A DNA stretch of 64,000 bases, from the NCBI GenBank assembly GCA_002270565.1, contig NQMI01000023.1, positions 248,001 through 312,000 on the forward strand, read 5' to 3'. The notes under the pieces were generated by a model. It did not search any database and was not told the DNA's origin. It saw only the letters and a program-made list of their open reading frames with translations. The position numbers and the translations under genes are program-made. This stretch comes from Stenocarpella maydis. Taxonomy: Eukaryota; Ascomycota; Sordariomycetes; Diaporthales; Diaporthaceae. Below are positions 22,755 through 34,230 of the stretch, one piece after another (within the stretch, counting starts at the first letter, position 1; the number at the start of each line of letters is the position of its first letter).

Positions 22755-23155
22755 TTATACTATTATACACAAGCACTCCAGAGACATTCCATCAACCCGA
22801 GGGCGAGATGCCTCTGCACCCTGTGCAAGAGTGAGATTTTCGTAGGGTATATCGTATTCATTGGGCTCATCGCCCGTCCTCACATGCACAGTGTGTCTCT
22901 CTCTGTCAATGGCGACGGCTTCGGTCTTTAGGCGAACATGGTGATTAAAGCGCCCACGAAAGGATTCCCGAGACCCCAAAATCAGCTTAGCATCATTCTC
23001 AATGACCCCGCCCAACGCATACGGGATCCCGCAGTTCGCGAAGCTGACATATAGGCCCTTTTCGATGACAGTGATGTGTGCTGACTCATCGAGGCGATGT
23101 GCTCGTGCTGCCGAGAGATGCCGCCTGCGACGCCTCCGATGATGGCAAGATTCAT
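22755..23155 (-). pseudogene. Truncated FAD/NAD(P) oxidoreductase, CoA-disulfide-reductase type, N-terminal part only
   Basis: ATG at 23153-23155 begins MNLAIIGGVAGG, the dinucleotide-binding Rossmann start (GGVAGG). A frame shift follows, after which the frame reads ESAHITVIEKGLYVSFANCG (Cys-containing redox motif), IPYALGGVIEND, and later HVRTGDEPNEYDIPYENL and TLAQGAEASRP. These are the first about 130 residues of the pyridine-nucleotide-disulfide oxidoreductase group that includes CoA-disulfide reductases. The sequence then stops near VDGM, only 120 bp from the exonuclease stop, and the rest of the enzyme is absent. A pogo-like element sits 24 bp beyond its start. It is a remnant, not a gene. 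Confidence 0.65.
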
Positions 23156-23179
23156 GGCATAAATTAGTCCAAGTAGATA

Positions 23180-23223
23180 AGTCAGCCTACCGTTTCACGC
23201 ACCACCCCCTTCACGCACACCCG
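23180..23223 (+). repeat. Left terminal inverted repeat of the pogo-like element
   Basis: 44 bp beginning AGTCAGCCTACCGTTTCACG; identical, inverted, to 24895-24938. GC-rich compared with the decayed interior. Confidence 0.92.
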
Positions 23224-24894
23224 GTTTCAGACACCCCTTCTTGACTCGCCCTCAACTAAATATCCATATTGCGACTTCTATATAAATCCAATCTTCTCGT
23301 TAATTATACCGTTCGATTCCTCATCTTCTTCTCTATCTTCTAGTATATCTTACATTCCTCCATCACGATATCTGGCTGCTNCTATAGGGCCATCTGAGCC
23401 GTCCCCCTATACATATAGCCCTCTGCCACCTCGCCGCCCATATCGCTAATGATAATATCCCTAATCCTATAGAGTAATAACTAATGGGAAAGAACTAGCT
23501 GCATCATTTTTTAATAAGGAATCCGTCTATAAAAACACTCAAGGCTATACATATTAAATATTGCCGTACTAACGGCGCCACCTATGAGAATATTGATATT
23601 TTTTTCAACCGCCTAGAGTTGCCCGAGATTAGTGATATCTTTTTTGAATACTAGCATAATGCTAATAAAGTTAGCTTTTAAGAAGGCAATGGTACTAAAG
23701 GCCTAGTTATTAGCTCCTTAGTAGTCAATTCTATCATTAAAAAAACAGCCCTCTCGCGTACGTAGTCTACCTTAATAGAGTGCATTAGTGGAGTGGGTAA
23801 GGTGATCCCTCCCCTCGTTATCTTTAAGGGAAAATCCGTATAATAATAATGGTTTCCCGCTTAAGAACTTAATAATTTTAAGGGCTGGCTATTTACGCAC
23901 TTAGAGACGGGCTGGATGAATAATTAACTCACTCTATTGTAGCTAATGATGATATTTGAGCCTATTACCCGGCCCTCTAATCCCGAGCAGTAGAGGGTCT
24001 TCCTTCTTGATGGCTACCGCTTGCATATAACTGATAATTTTATATGGTATTGCTTTAAATTAAAGATCTGGCTTATATTTCTTCCCCCCCATACTTCACA
24101 TATACTACAGCCCCTTAACGTTGGTGTATTCTCACTTTTGAAGAGGAGGTATCATCAGAATCTTGCCCTGCTAGCTACTATATATAGTACTAAGGAATCC
24201 TCTAAAGAATTCTTCCTTTGCGCCTATTCTAAGGCTTGAAATAGTATCTTTAGACTAACTACTATTAAGAAGGTATAGATAACTATAGGAATCTTCCCCT
24301 AAGATTGAGTAGAGGCGAAGAGATTGTGACTGGTAGCTTAAAATAATAATACTATAGGCAATAGTCACGATATTGGGCCAATAAGCACTCTAATTAACTT
24401 AGACTTGGCTGTAATTGATTCAAAAACGCTATATTTCTCTCGTTATATCCAATTAATTGAATTGGAGTTATATGGCGTTGGTAATATCTTTAAGTTGCCT
24501 ACTATCCGCTTGCTCTTCCGGAAGGTCTGCAAGGGCCTTGATGAGTTAGCTGCCCGTGTAGTAATTGCTGAGGAGGAGAATATAGTCCTTATGGCTGCTT
24601 TGGAGTATTAGAGACCTAAGAAGAAGAGGAGGGTATTACCAGACCCAAATTTGAAGTTTGTGGGTATTGTGGCTATCGCGAGGGAGAGGGCTGCCATGGG
24701 ACTTATTGAGGAAGAGCCCCAGGCAATACTCAACAATAATGAGTTAGGGGATAATGATGAGGTTGAGGAAATAGACTGTATTATAGTGCAGGACCTAGGT
24801 GATGAGGACTACTTGTTTGATTGCGAATGGCTTTATTACTCGTCAAGTAAATAAGTGTTGAAGTTGAGGGTGCTTCTAGGGGAGGTTAAAAAGT

Positions 24895-24938
24895 CGGGTG
24901 TGCGTGAAGGGGGTGGTGCGTGAAACGGTAGGCTGACT
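24895..24938 (-). repeat. Right terminal inverted repeat of the pogo-like element
   Basis: 44 bp ending GAAACGGTAGGCTGACT, the exact reverse complement of 23180-23223, followed by the duplicated TA. Confidence 0.92.
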
Positions 24939-24940
24939 TA

Positions 24941-25571
24941 CCCCATGCCCGAATCATGGATATGGTATAAATTGGCCGTTATAAGGATACCTCAGGCCAG
25001 TTAATTCAGCCGATTCTGGATGCATTTTTCTCCAGGGGCTTACCTATCAGAAAGTACACCTAAAACTTACTTACGGCTCTTAATATTATAATATTAAAAG
25101 CACCTAGAAAGGAGCGGTCCCAGCTAGATACTAATACAGAATCACCTACCGCTCTTAATAGCCCTAAGAACATCAAGTCATCGCAAATATCCAAAAATAA
25201 AGCAAACTGCAATCGTGAATATTAGAATAACATCGTCGCCCCGGCTTCCGGCCGGGCCCCCCTTCCGGCCGCCCTACTCAACCACCATGCCACTATTCCC
25301 AACGTCAATTTCCCGCCACAACTATTACCGAGCCCTCTTCTGTTGGTGCTGAGGAATCGTTAGAATCGTTGCTATTAGGTGATACAGCCCCGGCCTCGAT
25401 TCTGAATAGCCTTAATATTAAGTCAAAGGGCCCACATTCGGACCACACCCTGATTCGGACCACCCTACACCAGCGTATGCATCGGACCCACCCTATCATA
25501 AGTACCGCGATATTATTACAACCAAATTTTTTCTTTTTATCAAACTTGAAATATATCATCTTCAATTCCTA
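24941..25571. other. AT-rich spacer with a GC-rich island
   Basis: No gene seen. A CCGGCC-rich island lies at 25238-25275. Near 25435-25500 an imperfect repeat (ATTCGGACCACACC, ATTCGGACCACCCT, ATCGGACCCACCCT) could be the terminal repeat region of the following pogo-like relic, but no matching right end was found. Confidence 0.4.
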
Positions 25572-26790
25572 ATGAAGCCATATACTGAGTTGGATATAGC
25601 TGCAGGCCTTAAGGCTATCTCAGGAGGTGCTAGTATAACAAGAGGTCGCCCAGCATTAGGGCATTCTAAGGACCACACTTTATTATCGTCTCACCGGTAC
25701 CCAAAGCCATTCTAATGCTACTAAGCCTTAAATGAAGCTATCACAAACCCAAGAAGTACATCTATCTAGCTGGGTAATTACCCAGGCTGAGTTAGGGCTG
25801 CCGGTAACCTATTTTGAAATGAGGTCCTTTGCCGCCTGGGTCGCCTGCCCATACTATTGCCAACTACCCTTTAGCTACAAATGGCTAAGGGGCTTTCTAA
25901 TGAGAAATCCTAAGATCTGAAGCGTATGAAGCCATCAGATGAGTTCTTCTTAAGCAAATGGGGCTAATATGATTATAATTAAAGAATGGTTTAACCTCCT
26001 TCAGCTTCTAGAGATATAGAAGATTCTAGCCGAGAATCATTATAATTTTAATGAAGGTGGTATAGCTGAAGGCGGGGGAACAAATGGAATGGTACTTGGG
26101 CTAGAAGGGAGGAAGGTTATTACTTGAAAAAACTATGCCTCTTATACTTAGACCTCCTTTCTTAAGTGTATCTCCGCTATAGGGCAATCATGCCCTCCTC
26201 TCGTTATTTTTAAGGGGAAATCAGTATAATAATATTAAGTTCAAGACCCTTAAGGGTCTTAAGAATTGGGAATTCATAGTAATACTAAATGGATGGACTA
26301 ATAATAATGTAGCGCTTAAGTGGCTTTAAAAAGTCTTTATCCCTTAGACCAAGCTATAGGATTTAAATTAGTAGCATCTATTAGTAATAGATGGGCATAA
26401 AAGCTATATAACCTTTAAGTTTATATAGTAATGCTTCTTGAATAAGATATGTTATCTTTATTTACCACGTTATACTTTATATATCTCATAATCTATGAGT
26501 CTAGGGGTTTTCTTAAGCTTAAAGGCTGCTTATTAATAAGAGGTTGGTCTTATCAACTTATACTTTGAAGATACCCATTTTAGCAAATAAATATTCCTTT
26601 ACTACTATTAGAAGGCTTAAATAAGTAGTTTGGACTTAATTTATATTAAATCTAGGTGGCATAGTATAGGTCTATAGCCTATAAATATAGCCAAGCTACT
26701 ATTAAGTGCTCTTATACTTGAAAACTCTAATAAATTAACAACTAGCATTAAATCTAATAAGGGGGATTAAATTAGAGGCGTTGAAATAAT
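25572..26790 (+). mobile_element. Third pogo/Fot1-like transposase relic
   Basis: It starts at ATG 25572 with MKPYTELDIAAGLKAISGGA, the first helix-turn-helix of pogo transposases. A CENP-B-type DNA-binding helix-turn-helix follows (SQTQEVHLSSWVITQAELGL, then YKWLRGFLMRNPKI, 25740-25918). The DDE part is heavily decayed with TAA/TAG/TGA stops; CPPLVIFKGKSV (about 26190-26225) and LKGCLLIRGW (about 26520) remain. It is AT-rich and ends just before the chromovirus LTR at 26801. Its N-terminal half is better preserved than in the other two copies. Confidence 0.7.
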
Positions 26791-26800
26791 CACTTTAGTA

Positions 26801-27262
26801 TGTTATAAGCCACACACATTGGCGGCTGACTACCGCAGAAGACAACCCCGCAGGACGGGAAACGGCTCCCGAAAAGGTCGTCCCGCCTGATCCAATTAGT
26901 AACAATACCTTATCAGGGTTAGGGTCTAGCTTGTAACGCTCGATTGCAAGCCATGCAAGCCCGCTTGAAGGATAAAGCATCGAGCCTTGTGCAATAGCTT
27001 GATGGCTTAGTGCGCGAGCCTGCGAGCCACTGAAGAGTCGGAACATATATACAGATATAGTCATCACTATAGTAGATAGTTTTCATGAAACAGACTCTTC
27101 AGTCATCAATCTAAGTATTTAATCCCCAGTATTGGATAGCCTTATAGCTAGTAATTATTATTAGTTAATAATATTGCTTAACAACCGCCTAATAATGTAT
27201 TCCAAATATAAACCCTTACTCTTTTAGGTCTAGATATGCTTGGAAACCCTCTAATCATTATA
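26801..27262 (+). repeat. 5' LTR of the chromovirus
   Basis: It begins TGTTATAAGCC and ends ATTATA. It shares with the 3' LTR the blocks GCGGCTGACTACCGCAGAAG, ACAGACTCTTCAGTC, TAAGTATTTAATCC and CCGCCTAATAA. The terminal CA of the 3' copy reads TA here. Confidence 0.8.
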
Positions 27263-27329
27263 TTTCAATAACTCTTATTTATATATTACTATACGGACTT
27301 TAAGTAATATTATATATGGAACCCTTTAT

Positions 27330-28380
27330 AATGTTGGACTCCAAAATAACCACCCCTACCTGCAACCTTCTTTATAAGCTAAACAAGCTTGCTAATAATG
27401 AGACTATGGACCCCTGTATTTAGGAACTAGTTAATAAGGTTAGATAGTTGCGCCTCCTTATAGAAGGATAAGCTTAACGTAATGCGGAAGTTAGATAACT
27501 TCAATAGGAAATTACTACCCTCCAAGCAGGAGCTAACATTATTAACACCCCAATTCAAATGAAGGAATATATTAAGCTTAATACTCCAGCCCCTTATAAT
27601 GGAACTGCTGGGCAACTTTAGGCATACCTAATGCAGGTTAGGGCCTACTAGTGCTTCCATGGGTTGGATGCGCAGTTTAGCGGAAAAAGGGTTATATATG
27701 CATCCTCTTTCCTTAAAGAATAAGCCTTAGCTTGATTTAAACCCTACCTAACTGATTTTGTTAATGTGGAATTATTTAAAGCCTATAAGCTTGAAATATA
27801 GCGGATTTTCAGTAGTTATGAAGGATATAAGGATGCCCTTAGGTCTCTGTTTTAGGACCCAAATGAGGAATAATAAGCAGAAAAAGACCTAGCGAATTGC
27901 AAGTAGCGCGGCTTAGCAATCAACTATACTGCAGAATTCTAGTGAATCTATACTAAAATCAACTATACTAATAATATAAAGAAATTCATGTTGTACTGCA
28001 GATTAAAGGATAAAATGAAGGATGAATTTAGTAAAATTATGGACCAACCTAATGATTTTTTATGCTATATGGAAATGGCTATCTAGATTAATAATAGGCT
28101 CTATAAATAATGCTTGGAGAAGAAAGGATGAACTTCTGAACGACCCTTATTCCATAAGTATAAACCAAACGTGGGAAAGAAGTATTAGAAACCAAGCACC
28201 CAATAGGGATAGCATACAGGCCCTATGGAGCTGGATGTTGCCTAATGTAAGGATAAAAAAAGCATTAAGTACTATAACTGCAATAAGATAGGATACTTTA
28301 CTTTAGAATGCAGGGCTCTAAAGAAAAATAGAGACTGGAAGTTAGTACCTAAAGGAACCTAATAAACTAATAAAGCTACT
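27330..28380 (+). pseudogene. Decayed gag of the chromovirus
   Basis: Readable blocks are TPAPYNGTAGQL (27585), RAYQCFHGL-type capsid (with a stop at Q), EQALAWFKPYLTDFVNVELF (27715), YEGYKDALRSLF and KDKMKDEFSKIM. The zinc knuckle at 28264-28320 reads YYNCNKIGYFTLEC. The first Cys and the His of the normal CxxCxxxGHxxxxC are both Tyr, each one G-to-A or C-to-T step away. Non-functional. Confidence 0.75.
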
Positions 28381-29346
28381 CATTAAGCTAATATAGCTGC
28401 CTATAGCATATAAGGACCACCTAGGTTTAAACCATAATAGGAACTTATAAATAAGTACTATATCTATAGAATAAATGTATATAACTGATATTAGGTATAT
28501 CCAGATTAAGACCTAAATAAAGGATGTAACTTTTACAACCCTAATAAAGAAGACCTTTATAATAGTCTATACTTCTCATAATATACCAAGCCTTAGTATG
28601 AGAAATATTAGAAACATAAAGTATAATAGTAGCCTATTCTATTAATAAAGAATCCCTAGAAGCCCAGAATGATATATGTATTGCTTAGCTAGATAGCTTG
28701 CTTTAATAATAGCTGTGCTACTTACTGTAGTAATAAGGAAGCTACTGGGTGGTTTCCTAAGAACGCTTCTAGAAAGCAGGGAAGAACCCTAGCGGTAGGA
28801 AATAGGGAGGAACTCCTGCAGATCAACCCCAGGATGGAATGAAAACCTATCCCTTAGTTATACTTGCGCTATGAACTCAGTAGAAGGAACCGCAAGACTA
28901 CCTAGGATAAGCGCCCCCTCTAGCCCCAAGAACTGATATTATAGCGGTTATGATCGTAGGAAGACCTTTTAAAGGAACTATAAGATAGCCTACCCAGGAA
29001 TATAGGAGGCTAGGAGATGCAGGATGCATGTACCTAATGCATAACAAACATAAGGACATCTCTTAGGTATTATATATTTATAACGGATATAAGGAATATA
29101 TAAGGGAGAAAACTAAGTACAACTAGTTTCCCTAATAATACCTAAGTAAGGATATTAAATACAAGTATAATGATTTTAAGAACTAGCACCTATACTAGAA
29201 ATATAATAAGATGGGATACACCCTAATAAGGCTGGACTCCTATATACCTTTAGAATGCCTATAAAACCCTAATAGATGGGCAGACTATAATAAACCAATC
29301 TGCAAGGTGCATATACTTAATAAGGCTTAAGATTGGCATCTATTGA

Positions 29347-29944
29347 TGTTAAACGGAACCGCTCAGCAGGGCGTTGGTACTCCGTGCAAGGAGTTACCCT
29401 AGACTTTGTTGTAAGGAGTTACCCTAGACTTCCTAGCAAGGAGTTACCCTAGACTTGCGAGTCAGGCGATTTTCGCTAAGTACGCCCAGTGCGTGCGTGA
29501 CGCAAGATGAGTTTAGTGGCCGTAAGTTAATTATTTTGGCCTACATTTGCACCTTAATTTAGACCTCTGTATTACTCTTATTTCTTACCCAAAAAGTATA
29601 TGACCTAGTGCATTGGATAGCTTGATTTCTGAAGTTTATATGTACTTAATTTGGGTATTGCTAGGGCTATGGTTGGCTGGTTGCTTAGAACCAAAGATGG
29701 TGTGTTGGAAGGGCGAATTTTCCGGCATTTGCAAATTTGCACCAGAGCCGACCGCAGCGTGCCCAGGGGTGAGACGACGTCGGAGGGTATATAAGGAGGG
29801 CTTACAGAAGCCCAACTGAATTCAATACAAAGTTGTCCAGACCATTATCAATTGTCCGAATTCGCCTCAGGGCACTATACTGCGACCCTGCCGATATACA
29901 CACACGCTGAACTGAATGCTATTCTATAGCACATATTCATCAGA
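29347..29944 (+). mobile_element. Solo LTR, copy A2 (598 bp), nested in the chromovirus
   Basis: Starts TGTTAAACGG, ends CATCAGA, with perfect 5-bp target duplications attga at 29342-29346 and 29945-29949. It contains three copies of GGAGTTACCCTAGACT at 25-bp spacing (29390, 29415, 29440) and a TATA-like box at about 29787. It separates the gag and protease/RT parts of the host element. Compared with copy A1 it has several G-to-A and C-to-T changes (for example GTGAGTCGATT is GTAAGTTAATT near 29523). Confidence 0.9.
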
Positions 29945-29949
29945 ATTGA

Positions 29950-31325
29950 GACAATAGGGGCTACTATGCAAAACCCTAATAATAAAGGAATAAGATTATA
30001 GCATATAATAGCTGATTGATGACCTATAAGAATTATAAGATATCATAAAGCAAAACCTTAATAACATTAAAAAGGTCCTAGCAGCAGATAAGCAGTTAAA
30101 AAACTAGGAGGGCTGTCTATAAAACCTTAGGTAGCAATTAACTATATCATGAGGTACTTGTGTGCAATAACAAGCAACTATAGCCACCTGATGATTTAGG
30201 TTAAGCTAGGAGTCCATATGTTCTTAGCACTCATTAATAGTAGAGCATAAGGGAATTTTATATCCCTAAAGGGAGTAAATAGATACTACCTATTATAGCA
30301 TAAGAAAAGGGAACCCTATAGACTCAATATAATAGATGGAACTAAAGTATCTTATAGTAATGGAATTATTAATATAGAGACTAATCCTCTCCCAGTTTAG
30401 ATTTACAACCGTATGGAATCACTATTATTTAATATTACTAGAATAGTAAATTACTAGTTGCTCTTGGGAATACCTTAGTTAAGAAGGAATAACCCCTAAA
30501 TTAATTGGACTACTAGCTAGATCTTTTAGAATAATGCTGTTCCCTAGAAGAGGGTTATAATTAATAGTAAGGGAAGGAGATATATTACTAAGGATAGCAA
30601 ACAGGTGATGTACTTAAATAGACCCATGCATACCTCTAGGAGCAGGCAGAGGGCCTGACTTCAGGTAGATAAAGAAGGATTAAGCTACTTGAGCGCCTTG
30701 CAGAAGGACTGAAGCTAATTAAGAGATTACCATTCTAGCACAACCAGTTAGCATATAATACAGGAAACATAATAATACCTCCTTTACCCAGAGAAAGGAA
30801 AGGAAGGAGACTAGACCAATAGACTAATATAAATACTAGAAGATTATTATGAATTTAAGAAAGTGTTCTAGGAATAACTTAATATTATATTACTATAATA
30901 TATATAATGGGATTATGAAATACTATTGAAACCCGGGATAACACCCTAATTTAAGCCTATCTATGGACTTAATGAAGAATAACTTAAAGCACTTAAGGAA
31001 TACCTTAATGAAAACCTCCAGAAGGGATTCATTAGGCTATTGCAATCACTAGTAGAATACTCCATCCTCTTTATACTAAAGAAAAATGGCAAGCTACAAC
31101 TTTATATTAACTACTAATAACTAAATGATATTATGATTAAGAACTAATACCCTCTCCTACTTATTAAAGAGCTGCAAGATAGGCTTAGGAGAGTGAAGTG
31201 GTTTATAGGACTTAACTTGAAGTATGGATATAACTTTATTTAAATAAAAGAATGAGAAGAATGAAAGATAGCATTTAGGATGTACTATGGATACTATAAG
31301 ATAATGGTTATGCCTTTTGGATTAA
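29950..31325 (+). pseudogene. Decayed pol, protease and first half of reverse transcriptase
   Basis: The plus-strand reading contains a retropepsin-like region near 30190-30420 (VHMFLALINSRA, where a catalytic DSGA would be expected). The reverse transcriptase start follows (about 30940-31330): PGITPKFKPIYGLNEE, KNGKLQLYINY, WFIGLNLKYGYNFI and VMPFGLTN. The DLKxGYH block reads NLKYGYN, again G-to-A. The frame is cut inside PFGLTN at 31325 by the next LTR insertion and resumes exactly after it. Confidence 0.75.
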
Positions 31326-31330
31326 CTAAT

Positions 31331-31928
31331 TCTGATGAATTTGTGCTATAGAATAGCATTCAGTTCAGCGTGTGTGTGTTTCGGCAGGGTCGCAGTATGG
31401 TGCTCTGAGGCGAATTGGGACGATTGACAATGGTCTGGACAACTTTGTATTGAATTAAGTTGGGCTTCTGTAAGCCCTCCTTATATACCCTCCGACCTCG
31501 TCTCACCCCTGGGCACGCTGCGGTAGGCTCTGGTGCAAATTTGCAAATGCCGGAGAATTCGCCCTTCCAACACACCATCTTTGGTTCCAAGCCACCAGCC
31601 AACCATAGCCCTGGCAATGCCCAAATTAAGTACATACAAACTTCAGAAATCAAGCTATCTAATGCATCAAGTTATATACTTTTTGGGTAAGAAATAAGGG
31701 TAATGCAGAGGTCTGAATTAAGGTGCAAATGCAGGCCAAAATAATCGACTCACGGCCACCAAACTCATCTTGTGTCACGCACGCACTGGGCGTACTTAGC
31801 GAAAATCGCCCGACTCGCAAGTCTAGGGTAACTCCTTGCTAGGAAGTCTAGGGTAACTCCTTACAACGAAGTCTAGGGTAACTCCTTGCACGGAGTACCA
31901 ACGCCCTGCTGAGCGGTTCCGTTTAACA
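31331..31928 (-). mobile_element. Solo LTR, copy A3 (598 bp), nested in inverse orientation
   Basis: Same length and ends as copy A2 but reversed. The target duplication is ctaat at 31326-31330 and 31929-31933. Deleting the insertion and one ctaat puts the host reading frame back together between PFGLTN and the next residues IPVLF, which proves the boundary. It carries three 25-bp repeats and a TATA-like box. Copies A2 and A3 lie about 1.4 kb apart head-to-tail inverted. Confidence 0.92.
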
Positions 31929-31933
31929 CTAAT

Positions 31934-34230
31934 ATACCTGTATTATTTTAGGAAATAATTAACTAAATCTTAAGTAAATACCTTAATATCTTTATTATTG
32001 CTTATTTAGATAATATTCTTATCTTCTTAGAAAACCTTAATGATTATAAGAAATATATTAAAAAGGTTCTTTAAAAACTCTAGGATGCCAATCTCTTAGT
32101 AGAACCAGAAAAGTGTAACTGGCATATATAAAAAGTTAACTACCTTAGATATATAATTAAATTAGAGAAAATTAAGATATAAGAAGGAAAAGTTAAAGTA
32201 ATTAAAGAATGGCTAACCCCTATAAATATTAAGAATATTAGAGCATTCCTTAGATATGCTAACTTCTATTAGTAATTTATTATATGATATAGTGATATTA
32301 TGAAACCATTAATAGACCTTATTAGGAAAGATTATGCCTTTAGATGGATAGATATTAAATAATAAGCTTTTTAGATACTTAAAGATAAGGTTATAGAAGA
32401 CCTTATATTTAAGGAAGTAGACTTAGAAAAGGAATTTGAAGTCTATATAGATGCCTTGAATAATGCTGTAGGCGGAGGACTTACTTAAAAAGATGATTAA
32501 GGAAGAATATATATTATTATAAACTTTAGCGAGAAGTTTAATAAACTGGAAACCCGCTATACTACACCAGATAAGGAATTTATAATAATAATGTATATAT
32601 TCTAGGAATGGTAATACTACCTTATAAGAGCTAAGAGGTAGATTAAACTTTATATCGATTATAAGAATCTTATAACCTTTATAATAACCAAGACTCTTAA
32701 TAAATGATAAGTTAGATATATAGAGTTCTTATTATAATTTGATATTAAGGTCATCCATGTAGATAGAGTTAAAAATGTAAGAGCAGATGTACTTAGTTGA
32801 AGACCTAACTATCAGGATAAGAATTCACTTATAAAATGGATAGTATTTAAAACCTAAGAAGATAGAAGCTTTATTCTTAACTGCGAACTTAATACTATAA
32901 TTGGAGTTAACTTTTAAACTAGAAAAACCCCTACTAATCTAAAAGAGCAAGATGAGTTAATTACAGAAATATATAAAGCACTAGCACACGGCTACTAAGG
33001 TATTGCAGTAATAATCAAAAGAATTAAGCAGAATTACTAGATCCCTAACCTTAAGGAGAAGGTTTAAGATATTATTAGCAAATGCAACTCATGCAATAAA
33101 AACAAGGCCTCTAGATATAAACCATATGGATTATTGAAACCCCTACTAATACCCACGGCTATATGGTTATCCATTAGCTTAAACTTTATTATTAAACTAC
33201 CTTTCTTATAAGAAGCCTTAAGTAGAGTACTATATGATAGTATTTTAGTAGTGGTTTATAGACTAAGCAAATACATATACTTCATACCATATAAGGAAGC
33301 CAGCACTGCAGAAGAGCTTGCATATACGTTCTTGCGAATTATTATAAGCAACTATAGAATGCTATATGAAATCATCTTAGATAGAGATAAGCTCTTTATA
33401 TTAAACTTTTAGAAGTTACTAATAAAGCAACTTAGAGTAAAGCATAAGCTCTTAATAATAGTATATTTATAAACAAATGAAGAAATGGAATGAATCAACC
33501 AGATTATAGAATAATACCTCTAATACTATATCAACTAATTACAGGATAATTAGGTTAAATTGCTACCGTTAGCATAGTTTGCCTATAATAGCGCAACTAC
33601 CAGCACAACTAAGCAGTCACCTTTCTTTGCACTCTATAGATATGAACCTTAGGTATACTATAAGTTACTGCTAGATAATACCCTAGTAGAATCAGCAGAA
33701 TAAAAAGCAATATAAATTAGATAAATCCAGAAGGATATCTAAGCAGAACTTTCTTTTATATAAAAATAAAAAATAAAATATACAAATTAGAAAAGAATTA
33801 AGGGACTAATTCTTAAGGAGAGAGATAACGTTTACCTTCTTTACTAAAATTTTAAAACTAAGCAACTTAGTAATAAGTTTAACCATAAAAAAATTAGCCC
33901 CTTTAAAATTTTAAGAAAACTTTTAGATACCAACTATAAACTCTTGCTACCTAAAGGAATAAAATAATACCCAGTCTTTTATATTTCACTCTTAGAACCA
34001 ACACTTAAGAATGCACAACTTAAAATGCAGATTAAAATACTTAATGAGTATAATAAGGAATATAAAGTAGAGAATATTATAGACTTAAGGCAGCACTAAG
34101 GAGTAATAGAATACCTTATTAAGTAGAAAGGCTATAACTCTAGTGAAAATATATGGGAACTAGCTTAAAACCTAACCCACTATTATAATGAACTTAAAAA
34201 GTATTATATACGGACTATTATAAAATAGTC
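31934..34230 (+). pseudogene. Decayed pol, second half of RT, RNase H, integrase and chromodomain
   Basis: RT catalytic block YLDNILIFLENLNDY at about 32002-32045 has YLDN instead of YLDD. RNase H region follows: DASNNA-type DALNNAVGGGL (32450) and FSEKFNKLETRY. The integrase zinc end reads HGYQGIAVIIKRIKQNY and CNSCNKNKASRYKPYG (33080-33130). The DDE core is around 33160-33520 (LSISLNFIIKLP; LDRDKLF). A C-terminal chromodomain-like stretch reads YKVENIIDLR, IEYLIKQKGYNSSENIWE (34070-34165). The Trp of WKGY has become a stop. The chromodomain marks the element as a chromovirus. Confidence 0.75.

Larger units (their letters stand above)
23180..24938 (+). mobile_element. Complete but dead pogo-like DNA transposon (1759 bp)
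   Basis: The ends are perfect inverted repeats of 44 bp, flanked by TA on each side (23178-23179, 24939-24940), as expected for Tc1/mariner-pogo insertion. The plus-strand body encodes a DDE_1 transposase with many stops. Readable blocks are IECISGVGKVIPPLVIFKGK (23780-23840), LPPHTSHILQPLNVGVFSLL (24080-24140, around the third catalytic Asp), TIRLLFRKVCKGLDELAARV (about 24510-24570), basic RPKKKRRVLPDPNLK (24610) and an acidic tail ending at 24854. Stops are mainly TAG/TAA at Gln positions. There is an N at 23381. It cannot encode a transposase, but its ends could be mobilised in trans by a related enzyme. Confidence 0.88.

Noticed and set aside
29390..29455. Three evenly spaced 16-bp repeats, CRISPR-like at first glance
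   Set aside because: Spacers are only 9 bp and the same array occurs in every LTR-A copy of a fungal genome; it is an LTR internal repeat.
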